From: Posidonia oceanica
Taxonomy: Eukaryota; Streptophyta; Magnoliopsida; Alismatales; Posidoniaceae
Direction of reading: 5' to 3'
DNA length: 64,000 nucleotides
Assembly (NCBI GenBank): GCA_037176725.1
Contig: JAZBRS010000077.1
Location: 3,038,001 to 3,102,000, forward strand
The position numbers and the translations under genes are program-made. The notes under the pieces are model-generated. The model was not told the DNA's origin, made no database searches, and worked only from the letters and a program-made list of their open reading frames with translations. Positions 53,257 to 63,593 of the stretch are shown piece after piece (position 1 is the first letter of the stretch; each line of letters opens with the position of its first letter).

Positions 53257-53868
53257 CTAGAACACGCGAAGAAAAGCCTCGCGGTGCTCGGCAGAAGTGT
53301 GGATCAAATCCCAGATGGAAATGTCGGCTTTGACCTTCTTAAGCTGGGAGGTTAGGTCTGCTTTAGGTTGGCTTCTCCTAACAGCTGGAGGGGTGATTCT
53401 AGCAGGTTCTGCAGGGGTGGTGACAGGAAGCTGGGTTACTACAGGTTGGCTAGGGGTTCGGCTAACTACAGGTTGATCCGGGGTTGAATCTGCTAAGGGT
53501 TGGCCTGAGGGTGGGGGTATAACAGGTCCAGGGTGAGTTGGCCTAGTTGCCGGTGCTGGGGGCCTATAAACCCTCCCCGATCGCGTTACTTCCACGCACA
53601 TTTCTATGGCGTAGCTGTAAGGGATGCGATGGGTGTCCAGGGTCAAGTCAATGACGACTGGAGCATGTGCTGCAAGCACAGGAGGGGTTACAGGGGGACC
53701 TACAGGATGTTGAGGTCTATCTAGGGGATATGGTTGTTGGGGTGGGAAGGCTGAGGCAGATTGAGGTCTGCCTAGAAGGTGTAGCTGAGGCCGCCCTAAA
53801 AGGTGGATGGGAGAACTAGGCTGGGCTCTGGCTAAGAGGTGTACAGGGGATTGAGCCTGAGGGAGCAC
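53257..53868 (-). pseudogene. Element C: gag-protease linker
   Basis: A Pro/Ala/Thr-rich linker in the same frame as gag and protease, bounded by TAG stops at 53890 and 53257. It holds DLTLDTHRI, VEVTRSGRVYRPPAP and KADISIWDLIH, conserved in A and B. With gag and protease it would form one frame of about 1.8 thousand codons broken only by three TAG codons. Confidence 0.75.
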
Positions 53869-53889
53869 GGTGGGGGGCGCGAGAGGGCG

Positions 53890-56442
53890 CTACGGCCTAG
53901 CACGCGGTCGGATCAAATGGATTCCCGACTCGGAGCCGGCAACTGCCGCCAGATAGAGACTGACTGGGAAAGGCTCAGAGATGTCAGAGATAAGATCAGA
54001 AGGGTCCACTACAGAAGTAGCAGGCCCAGAAGGAAAGACAGAGTGGACGCCTGAGGTTCCTGCCCCTCCCGGATAAGAGTGCTCCGGTAAAGGTTGACAG
54101 ACGATGCCAGAATGCGGGGGAACAGCTGGAGATGCAGATGCATGAGTGTGTGCTTGAGTGGATGCCTCGTGCGTGTCGATCACAATCGTTCCCGATTCGA
54201 TCAGGTCCTGAATCGCGTTCCGCAGGGAGAAGCAATTGTCCGTCGAATGCCCGACGCTTCGATGGAAATTGCAGAAGAGGTCCGGCCTAAACCAATGCGG
54301 CAGAGGGCTTGGCGGCGGACGAACCTCTGGGAACTTCAGGAGTGATGCCACCTTCGGCAAGATGACCGTGAGTGGTTCCACCAGTGGGGTGAAATTCCTC
54401 CTCTCAGCGGGTGGTCTTCTTTGCCTTGGGTGTGAGCCTTGCTGGACCGGTGCGGCAGGATAGACCGGTCTAGCGGTGGTTGTGATGTGCGGTGTGTGCG
54501 GGTTCCTAGGTGCAGGAGCGTACACCATCTGAGCTGGGGCAGGCCGAGACGGCAAGCGAACAGGCACAGCAGGAGAATCAACGAATGCAACAGCGGGTTT
54601 CGGCGAATCCTTCCTCTTCGGGCGGTTGTTGTTGCTGCCGCTGTTGTTGCTGTTGGAGGCGCTGCTGTTGGCACTGTTGCTGCTGATCACTGCCTGCTTA
54701 GTGAACGTAGAGAGAGCCGGGAAGTTGCCACTCCGCGAAGAACTCTCCACGCGCGCTCCAGCTCTGATGAATGCCGCAAAAGTAGTGACTGGCTGAATGC
54801 TAAGCAGAGCTCCGAGAGACGGCTGCGCCCCTTTGATAACGATCTCGATAGACTCCTCGTCAGAGGGTCTATCTCGAACCTGAGAGGCAAGGGCGCGCCA
54901 GCGGCCGACGTACTCCCCGAACGGCTCGCCAGAGTTCTGCTTGATGGCGATCAAGTCCGCCCTCTTTGGGACAAGATCGAGGTTGAAGGAGTATTGCTCC
55001 AGGAACGCCTGACTGAGGTCGTTCCAAGTCTTGATGGCTGACATATCGAGTGATGTGAACCACTTGAGTGCCGGCCCGGTCAAACTCTTCTGGAACAAGC
55101 GGATCAGCAACCTCTCGTCAGCCTGAAGCTGAGCGAGATCACCGCAATACGCCTTCAGGTGTGCTACGGGGTAGCCCCTACCATTATACTTCTCGAAGTC
55201 CGGGATCTTGAACTTCGGAGGGAGTACCGCCTCTGGAAAGCAGCAGAGGTCCCGAAATTGGTAGGTCTGGTGCTCAGTACCCTGCACTAGTTGTAGTGCC
55301 TTCTCCAAGACGTCCATCCGGTTATTGATGGGGTCTGGAATTGCTGCTGTAGGAGAGGGATCAGCAGGGGTAGTGAGCACATACGCCGAATGGGTCGCAC
55401 CTAAGTGCTCCTCCGGATCTACCATAGCGTCGCCTGGTGGAGCAACGGGATGGCCGGCGTATCCGTGTTGGGGGACAGTGTATGCAGGAGTGTATGCAGG
55501 ATGCTGGACTTGGTGAAGAGGAGAAGAATAGATGCCATGCTGTGCTGGGATAGGGGGAGGATGACGGAGCACCAGTTGCTGTACAGGCGGGGTGCCAGAC
55601 AGCGAGCCAGCGAGGTACTGGGCTCCAGCCGATCCAAAGGATTGACCACCAGAAGGAAGTGGAGCATGCTGTGCCAAGTGTTGTGCAGGAGGCGGTAGAC
55701 GGGCCCCCATCGTCGGAATCGTGTGCAGTTGCGACGATGGTCGAGGCAGAGGTGCAGAGGTTGATGCATGAAATGCAGGAACTGGCCTCGGAGGAACCTC
55801 AGGGACGACAAAGATAGAAGAAGGGCGAACTGATAGAGCCATGCCCTGCAGTCTCTGGGCAAGCTCCATCAGGTGCTGGTACTGTGCCTCGGGCGTCGAG
55901 CCAGTGGGGACGCTGAAGTGCAGTGCCGGCGGGGATTGAGAAGCAAGTGGCACGGACACAGACTGTCCGGGAGGGAAGGATTCTATAGAAAAGGTCGCAG
56001 CAGCGGGGGAAGGGATGTCGAAAGCGACGTATCCCTGGGACGGAGGGGGCAGTGGCGTCTCCAAAATGCGAGTAATGGTCGTCAAGATAGACTCGGCGAC
56101 CGGATCCGGAGGAAGGGAGGCTTGCCACTGTCCTGGGGTGTACTGAGAACCTAAAGACGTCAAAGGAGGAATCGCTGGCGTCGGAGGGGGAACAAGAGGG
56201 ACAGAAAGAGCAACCGGAGGGGCCAGAATGGGAACACCCTCTGTGACAGGAGTAAAGGAAGGCTCACTAACGTACTGGGCCATTGCTGACCTAGAGCGTG
56301 TGAGAATAGGACTGCGACGAGTATTCAAGCGGTGAGTCCTAAGAGAAGCTATCGTCGCAAATGCGGATAGCTCAGAGGGGGAATGGTTGCGAACTAAGTC
56401 GCAAAACGGCGTCAACGAGGGTCGATACTCGAGCTCTGGCAA
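53890..56442 (-). CDS. gag: Element C: gag polyprotein (850 codons open)
   Basis: Gag builds the particle and binds the genomic RNA. The most likely start is Met 54 (MAQY, codon 56283-56281), which aligns with the start in B; the frame is open back to 56442. In order: a Pro/Ser-rich N-terminus with TPEAQYQHLMELAQRL, a Pro/Gln/His-rich region, the capsid core (FTSLDMSAIKTWNDL, EYVGRWRALASQVRD), an Asn/Ser-rich tract (54600-54680), a basic RPKRKDSPKP segment, and a zinc-knuckle-like CNFHRSVGHSTDNC. The frame ends at a TAG (53890-53892) that is not present in B. It is the best-preserved gag in the window and may supply a particle protein. In a Tat element it would be the first product of the genomic RNA. 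Confidence 0.85.
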   Translation of the reverse strand: MPELEYRPSLTPFCDLVRNHSPSELSAFATIASLRTHRLNTRRSPILTRSRSAMAQYVSEPSFTPVTEGVPILAPPVALSVPLVPPPTPAIPPLTSLGSQYTPGQWQASLPPDPVAESILTTITRILETPLPPPSQGYVAFDIPSPAAATFSIESFPPGQSVSVPLASQSPPALHFSVPTGSTPEAQYQHLMELAQRLQGMALSVRPSSIFVVPEVPPRPVPAFHASTSAPLPRPSSQLHTIPTMGARLPPPAQHLAQHAPLPSGGQSFGSAGAQYLAGSLSGTPPVQQLVLRHPPPIPAQHGIYSSPLHQVQHPAYTPAYTVPQHGYAGHPVAPPGDAMVDPEEHLGATHSAYVLTTPADPSPTAAIPDPINNRMDVLEKALQLVQGTEHQTYQFRDLCCFPEAVLPPKFKIPDFEKYNGRGYPVAHLKAYCGDLAQLQADERLLIRLFQKSLTGPALKWFTSLDMSAIKTWNDLSQAFLEQYSFNLDLVPKRADLIAIKQNSGEPFGEYVGRWRALASQVRDRPSDEESIEIVIKGAQPSLGALLSIQPVTTFAAFIRAGARVESSSRSGNFPALSTFTKQAVISSNSANSSASNSNNSGSNNNRPKRKDSPKPAVAFVDSPAVPVRLPSRPAPAQMVYAPAPRNPHTPHITTTARPVYPAAPVQQGSHPRQRRPPAERRNFTPLVEPLTVILPKVASLLKFPEVRPPPSPLPHWFRPDLFCNFHRSVGHSTDNCFSLRNAIQDLIESGTIVIDTHEASTQAHTHASASPAVPPHSGIVCQPLPEHSYPGGAGTSGVHSVFPSGPATSVVDPSDLISDISEPFPVSLYLAAVAGSESGIHLIRPRARP

Positions 56443-57593
56443 AGGGAAACTCGCTTACCGATCACGCTGACACAACAGAAGGAAATTAGGGTTAGAAACT
56501 AAAAGATGAATGCAAATGAGTTAGTTAAGTGGCATGAATGATGTGCATGCTTTCTAGTATGCCCCCTTACCTAACTAGTGTTTCCTAGCAAGGCTGTCTA
56601 CTCCGGGTATCCCTGGATGTACGGGTCACCGACTCAGGTCAGAAAAAGTAGGTCCCCTGTCTAACTCCCGGCCCAAAGCTCAGGTAATGACAGGGTGGTG
56701 CGTTGGTGGCCTCTACCCCGCCAAAGCGTGGGTGGTACCCTCTACTAACACCGACACGACCCCCGAACAAGGAGGGGACGGACCGACCAACTTATGCCAC
56801 GCCCAAAGCAGTGGAATAAGAGGCCGGAACCGTCCTTCGCAGACTAGTAGGTGGACTCAGAGGAGAAGAATGCATGCCCTATATGATGCTTATGCAAATG
56901 ATTAGAGTTTTTTATCTTGCACATTTTAATAACCAAAGGGAGTGAAGGATTGTTTGTAGTCTCTAGTTGCCCCTAGAAATTCCTTTTACTTGCATTTTTT
57001 AGTTAACGATGGGGGAAGCAGACAAGTCTCTACTATCCTAAGCATGGCAAGTGCAAAAGGGAAGAAAATCAGTCAAAATGGCAAGCAACCATCATACAAC
57101 ACAACAAAAGGCATGTTCATGGCATGTGCGAGTGTTTGTGAATATGATGGTGAAAAGGAAACACTCATCAAGTCAAAAAGCATGTAAGCATAGTATGTGC
57201 GTGTGTAGTGACATAGCAAGAGTGTAAAAGAAGCATTCAACGTCCAAAAAGCATGTATTTTAGCCAAACAAAGTATGTAGACAGGTAATGTGCGAGAATT
57301 AAAGCAGTAATAAGCAAGTAAGGTAAAGTAAGGTAAAAGTAAGCAGACTGTAAAGGAGATAAGGGCACAAGCAAGACAGCAAGTAAATAAACAGGCAAAG
57401 GAGCAAAGCCAAGCAAAGGAAAGCGCAAACCGAGACAAAAGAGGTGCAAAACCTAAGCAAAGTAGCTATGAAGTGACTCGCTAGGAGTTTGCACAGAAAA
57501 GCGAGCAAAACAGGCGAAGAAGGCACACAAGGTAGACAAAGCTGCAAAACAAGCGAGCGAAAAGCCGGGAACGAAAGCCGGAGTCTAGTCTAT
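56443..57593 (-). other. Element C: untranslated leader
   Basis: About 1.15 kb without coding sequence. The conserved block next to gag lies at 56540-56610. The CCCC/GGGG stem with ACAAGG in the loop is at 56761-56777, matching A and B. Stretches of AAGTAAGGTAAAG lie nearer the PBS. Confidence 0.6.
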
Positions 57594-57611
57594 TCCCCAG
57601 CAGAGTCGCCA
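57594..57611 (-). promoter_or_regulatory. Element C: primer binding site (tRNA-Arg type)
   Basis: The minus strand reads TGGCGACTCTGCTGGGGA, one base inside the 5' LTR end, identical to B. Confidence 0.9.
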
Positions 57612-57910
57612 CTGTAGCGATCCCGATCGGAATCAGGCTCGCTATATAGCGGCGATTGGATCCGAGGAAGGGGCTCGACTCGAAAACGCTTGAAATCGAG
57701 GAGAAAAAGGAAAGATAGGACAAATCAGAGTCGCCACCGTGTCTATTAACGGGAGACAAGGAAAACCGGGGAAATGCGTGAATTAACGCGCAAAATCGAG
57801 CAAGAAATGCAAAGCAAAGCAATGCAAAGGAAAACAAATGCAAACAAATGCAAATGAGATGACTCTAGCCTAGGATAAGGGCAGTACGGTCATTGCGGGC
57901 CAGAAGACAG

Positions 57911-57973
57911 GGTAAGGACTCCTGTTACGCGCGGAAAAGGTGTTAGGCACCCCCGACACGCCCGAGAATCGGT
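57911..57973 (-). promoter_or_regulatory. Conserved U5 box (C 5' LTR copy)
   Basis: The core GGTGTTAGGCACCCCCGACA (plus-strand reading) is preceded by AAGGACTCCTGTTACGCGCG and followed by CGCCCGAGAATCGGTC. It is present in every LTR of this window at a comparable distance from the LTR 3' end. GGTG and CACC can pair around CCTAA on the transcript strand. Confidence 0.65.
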
Positions 57974-60900
57974 CATTCTAGGCTTACGCTCGCATACGCA
58001 GGAAAATGCAGGATTGAATGCCTATGTGCCTATAAATGCCTAAATGAATGCTCAAGGTGTGCTCTAAGTGGGAAGAAGCAAAGCAAGGAAGTAAACGTGC
58101 TCTCTAAGTGCTTAGCTGCGCTGTCTGTGTTCCGAATTAGGCGAAGCCTAGCTCGCGAGAACTCCAGGCAGTAAGCATCACAGCCCTATATGCAAATGCA
58201 GGCGAGAAAGCAAAACGACGAGGAAACCATGCAATGTAGTCGACATGCAAGGGAAAACAGGCGTAAAACACGCAAAACTAGACGAGAAAAGAGCAAGGCA
58301 CGTAGAACGGAGCAAAAGAACAAAACCGGCACGCAAAACGAGCGAGAAAGCAAGGCAGCGCGCAAAACGAGACAAGGAAGCAAAGAGGCACGCAAAATGG
58401 TGCAAAAATGAGAGCGGCATGCAAAACAAGCGAGAAAGCAAGGCAGCGCGCAAAATGAGACAAGGGAGCAAAGAGGCACGCAAAACGGTGCAAAAAAGAG
58501 AGCGGCACGGGAAACGGTGCCAAAACAGCGAAGCAAAAAACCTCGGAAAAGCCATGCAAATGCAAGAATGCAGGAAAAGATTAGAAGAGGCCAAAGGAGA
58601 GGCGAAACAACGTGTGTGTAAGAACAGACGTCATTTAGGACCACTCAGAGTAGGTGTGAAGACCTACAGAGGGGAGAGGGGGCAAACGGAGGGATTACCA
58701 CCTCTTTGCGACTGTTTCCCGCTGAACCATTCCACGATGTGTCTCGCATGCTACCCAAAGCTCGCGATGTGATCGGATCGTGGAAAAGGGGGAAGAAAGT
58801 CACATTAAGTGATGAATCCAGGGAAAACACAACACAAAACACACAGGAATACGCGAAACGGAGATTGGAAGATGCGAGCAGAAAGGGGAAGCCCTATTCT
58901 ACATGCTCAAAGAGACAGAAAGCGAAAACACGGAAAACTTATGCAAATGGTATGCAAATGCAATGCAGGGGTTCAGGAGGACATACCTGGAAATCCGGGG
59001 GCATGATCTGAAATCTGTCTGGTCCATGCTGAATGGCGCTTTGCTGCGGTCGCCTGGGCAGCTTACTTGTGAAGATCCAACGGCCGGATCGGAAGATATC
59101 GCAGCTTCAAGGCAGAAGGGCCAGAACAGGGGAGAAGAACAGATCTAGGTGTTCAGGAGGCCCTAGGGGTGTGCAAAAAGGTCCTCCCAGGTGAAGGGGA
59201 GCTAAAAGTGCTCAGTGTGTGCAAAAGGATGCTAAAATGCAAGACTAGGTGAATGCAGGATGCATGCAAAAGCAAGAAAAAGCAAAGAGAAGAAACTGGG
59301 AAAAGCCAGGAGTTCAGAAAGCATTTTGAAAAAGAAAAGGGGCTAAAAATGCAAATTTTCCAGAAAACAGGGGTCCACAGGAAAGGATTTCGAAAACAGG
59401 AGAGGACAGAGGTCCATTTTGCAAAAAACTAGGCTCAGAAAACTGTTTTGCAAAGAGGGGATGCTTTAGAAGAAGTTTTAAAAACAAAAAGGGGTCAGAA
59501 TGCAATTTTGAAAAAAAACTGGGGTCTAAAATGCAAATTTTCCAGAAAACTGGGTTCTGGGGAGTCTGAGGATACTAGTGGAGGGTCTGCATGCAATTTG
59601 GTAGGCATAGGAGCTAAGATGCAAGCTAGGGGCAAAATGATCTTTTCACATGATTTTTTTAAAAGATGCAAGGACCTATGTGTGATTTTCAAATTATGCA
59701 GGGGTCAAATATGCAATTTTATATATAAAATATGCTCTGAAATTACTGACCATGGACTGACATGCAATTTTTTGAAAATGCAAGGTTAAAAATGCAATGC
59801 AATAAGCTAAAATGTATGCAAAATGATTACTGTGCATTTAAAAAGGACCTATATGCAAAAATAAAAAAACAGAGGGGCAAAAGTGCAATGCAGTATGCAA
59901 AAAACAAAAATAAAAGCTAAGTTCCTACAGTGCATGGACCTACATGCAAAAACAGAAACATGTAGGGACCTGAAATGCAATGCAGTATGGTAAAATGCAT
60001 GCAAATAAATGAACTGATTTAAGACAGGACTTACATGCAAAAATCGAAAACAGAGGGGCTAAAATGCAAAATAATATAACAGCACAGCACAGTAAATGGA
60101 CCAAATTGCAAATACTGAAAACCATAAACAGATCATGCAATTTAATATGATTTTGATTCAAAAATGCAGCAGATTAAATGAAATAAGGACTAGAATGTAA
60201 AATGACAGGAACTTAACCCAAATATGCAATATTTACCGAAAAACTTTAGCCAGGACAAAATAAATGCACAGTAAAAGCCGGCAGCCATGGGCACTATAGC
60301 AGCAAGCTGCCAGCGCCCATGGATGCTGGCACAGGGAGCTTGGAGAAGCGCGGGAGGGCGAAGGTGCTGCTCCTGGGGCTGACGGAGGCAGGGCGACGGT
60401 CGGCGAGGGACGACGATGCCTGGAACGCGCCAGAATGCTCGCCGGAGGTCTGCAGGACTTCTGGAACTCAGTCCGGCCGCTCGACGCAGTGGAGCTGCGT
60501 TCTGAAGACCGGAGGAGTCTCCTGCCGTCTGTACGGAGCTCCGGGGATCACGGGGGTCGCGTTTCGCTGGTCGAATCGTTGCGAAGACCGGAGAACGTCG
60601 CCGGGGAAGACGACCGGACCGGCGAGTCGAAACGGAACAGGGGGACCAGAAAACCTATTCTAAAAGCTAGGGAAGCAAGAGAAGAGGAAGAGGAGGCTAG
60701 GGGAAGGAAGATTTACCGTTGTCCGCGTCTGAGATGTCCTCCCGACGTCGGTGGCTTCAGCAGTCGCCGGTGGAGGTCGTCCGGTCGCTGCGGGCGTCGT
60801 CCGCTGCTCGCGAGGGCTGGAGTCGCCTCAGAAAGATCCTCCGAAGCTTCCCAGGTGGTCAGACGTGAGCTGCGAAGATTGGAGGGAGATCCGGTAGGTT

Positions 60901-61689
60901 GTGGGTTCAGGGTGGCAGCCGGAGGCTGGGGGCAGTGTCCGCTACTTCTCGGGCTAGACAGGACCCTCCGGGAGGTTGCTGGAGGTCTGGAGAGTGTATT
61001 TGGATGACTGGCTTAGGTTTTTGAAGGGTGTGGAGGAAGTTCGAGAGTTGAGTCGATTTTTGGTCTGAGGTTAGGACAGGTGTTTGTTGTGGAATCTGCA
61101 GGCTGTGGGGGATGACTGGGCTTGAGGTCTGGTGCTTTGAGAAGGTGGATGCTTGGTGAATCTCTGGGTGGAGTTTGGAAGGGAGCCGTGAGCTGTGGTG
61201 GAGGGAATTGTGAATGGAGTTAGTTTTGGGTTTCAGTCGGGATTGCAGGTGGTCTGAGGGTGTTTTGTGTGGTGGAATGGCTGTAGAAAGGTGAAGGAAG
61301 ATGGCCGGTTGTTGGGTGAGATTGGGGGGACAACTGGGAGAAGGATGGGGGCTTAAAGTGGGTTTGTTTTGCTGGAAAGGAAGGGGAGGCTTCGCTGGAG
61401 GTTTCTGGATGGGAATGGGTGGTGGCTGCTGGAGGAAGGCTGGGGAATTGGGGTCACTCTCCGGGGCACCAAGATGAAGGTTCAGACCACTCTCTCCGAC
61501 CACTCTCTCTTCTGGAAGTGGAGGAGACAGAGAAGAAAAGGGATGAGTCGTTTCAGGTGGAAGAGAAGGAGTGGAAATGGCTCTCTGAACTGGGTTTGAT
61601 TCTGGGGTCACTCTGAGTTCGCTCTGAAGGTGAAGGTTGCTCGCTCGGTCTCTCTTCTCTCTCGCCTGATGAAGGAAAGACGGAGGAGG

Positions 61690-61695
61690 CTTATA
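61690..61695 (-). promoter_or_regulatory. TATA box of element C (5' LTR)
   Basis: TATAAG in the context AGATATAAGCCTCC on the minus strand. This is the likely promoter of the C transcript. Confidence 0.65.
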
Positions 61696-63588
61696 TCTGG
61701 TGAAGGGGAGGCTGCTGGCGCGCTGGGAGATTTGAAATCCGCGGCGGCCACTGCAGCAGAGGAGACGGCGAGGCGACCGGCTCCGGATTTGGTGCTGAGA
61801 TGGAGGAGACGGCGGGCTGCTGTAGACGATTGGATTGAAGCTTCGAATTTGAACAATGGAGGGAAGGCTGTTGCTGCAGCTCGCGGGAGAATCGGTGGAA
61901 AGAAAAAAAACAGAGGAAGACTGAGGAAGAAGGAGGGTGGAGATGGCGGGCCGGACTGTGCTGCGGGCCGAAGAAGAAAAATAAAAGAATAAAAAGAAGA
62001 AACGGGCCGGAGGGCCCAGTGAAGAAAGGGAAGAAAGAAAAAGAGAAGTAAGAGAGAAAGAGAGGGTAGAATGGGGAAATAAAATAGGTAAAAACAAACT
62101 AAAAATAAATAAAAATATTAGAAGAGTTGTGCTGTAGATTAGGATTTTAATTAAGATTTTTAATGGTTATTTTGAGTTGATTAATGTGTTTTGGGCTTGA
62201 TTAGGGTTTTAGGGCTTCGGTTTTGTTTTTAATTGGTTTTCACTTGATTAAATGTTTGTTAAACCTTTTTTAAATTGTTTTAAAAATTGTATTTCCCTTG
62301 TTGGACACTTAGGATGTTAATTAGGATTTTTTAGGATTTAATTTCGTATTAATCAGGATTGGTTTTAGGTTTTTAAGTTTTAGTCTTCTTAGGGTTTCTT
62401 CCTTTTTAAGTCTTTAAGGTTATGTTTGGATTTTTATTTGTTGATTTTTCTTGAAGTTTTTTTTAGTTGGGTTTTTCTGGTTTGATAGGGTGTTTCTTAA
62501 GTCTTTCAGATGTGTTTTTCTCTTCTTTTTTAATTAAGTTTTTAACTTGTTTTTCTTATGTTTATTAAGTTAAGTCTTTTGCCTTCTTTAATTACTTGTT
62601 TTAGTGTTTGATTTTTAATTCTTCTTTTTAGGGTTTGTCTTTTAATTCTTCTGATGGGGTTTTTATTTTTGGTGGGTTTTGATTTTATTTTAGCTTTTTC
62701 CTTGATTTTTCGGTGTTTTCTTTTGATTTGTTTTGCATTTTTTAGTTTGCATGTTTGGTTTTCTTTTTAACTTGCTTTGGTTAAGTTTAAGTTGTTAATT
62801 GCTTGTTTAACATTTTTTTAATTGTTTTTCTTAGGGTTCTGATTTATTCCCTTTATGTTTTGAGGTTTTACAGATTTTTATGGGTTTTTGTGGATTTTTG
62901 CGAATGGGAGAAAAGGAAAGGAGAAGGAAGAAAGAAATGGAAAAAGAGGGAGATAAGAGGAAAAGAGATAGGTTGGAGGAAAACGATTTTTTAAAATTCA
63001 GAAAAAGTGTTAAAAATAAAGTAAAAATAGGGATAAGATAGAGGAAGGATAGAGGCACAGAGGGGGCCCACAGCCAGACCAGAAAAAAGATAAGAAAGGG
63101 ATGAAGAGAGAGATGATAATCAGGAGAGAGAGAGAGGAGAGAGAAAATGATAATCTCGGAGAGAGAAAAGGATAATTTGGGTGAAAGAGAGTCTTAATGG
63201 TCTTGGAATGGGGTGAGAATTGGTGAGTGGGTAGTCTAGGATTTGAAGTGTTGGTTCTAAAGTTTTGGTTTGATTCTAAGGAGGTTTTGGAGAGGTTTCA
63301 AGGTGTAGAAAAAGGGCAGTTTCACCTAGGTTTTCTTTGGTTTTTGGGAATGGGTTAGGTTTGGAAACTCCTAGGTTTTGGGGTAGGTTTGTTGAGTGGA
63401 TAGTGGTGGGTTTTCCTATGAATTTTGGTTAGGTTTTGAGGTTGGGAAGGGGGGTAAAGGTTTAGGTCAAAATAGGCTGATTTTGAAGGACAGAGAGGAG
63501 GATTAGGGTTAGGGTTTGGTTGGGGTTTGATCCAGCAATCACCAGGAGGGCTCCAAGGGTCCGGGCCTGCCAAGATGGGATGTCAACA

Positions 63589-63593
63589 GTATC
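63589..63593. repeat. Target site duplication GTATC (right of element C)
   Basis: A perfect match to 37913-37917. Confidence 0.95.

Larger units (their letters stand above)
37918..63588 (-). mobile_element. Element C: complete 25,671-bp Tat-type retrotransposon lacking RT and RNase H
   Basis: Boundaries are fixed by TG...CA termini of both LTRs and the perfect GTATC duplication. Order in transcription direction (right to left): 5' LTR, PBS, leader, gag, protease with G-patch, spacer, integrase core, non-coding interval, extra ORF, nested hairpin copies and tandem arrays, hairpin super-array, PPT, 3' LTR. Compared with B, about 3 kb covering RT, RNase H and the integrase zinc finger are missing at about 51119. 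The two LTRs (5972 and 5976 bp) differ at roughly 1 percent of positions by eye, so the insertion is recent. It must have been mobilised in trans, or deleted after insertion. Confidence 0.9.
57613..63588 (-). mobile_element. Element C: 5' LTR (5976 bp)
   Basis: On the minus strand it begins TGTTGACATCCC at 63588 and ends ...GGGATCGCTACA at 57613. TATA box at 61690-61695, giving U3 of about 1.9 kb and R plus U5 of about 4 kb. It contains the U5 box (57911-57973), the PBS-like TGGCGACTCTG (57726-57736), the GCAAAACG minisatellite (58260-58520) and the GCAT repeat zone (59310-60240). Differences from the 3' LTR are scattered single substitutions and 1-2 bp length changes. Confidence 0.95.

Noticed and set aside
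60907..62097. 396-codon Pro/Ser-rich frame in the C 5' LTR (and its counterpart at 41210-42322)
   Set aside because: It crosses the TATA box, is not kept open in D and E at the same extent, and reflects CT-rich LTR composition.
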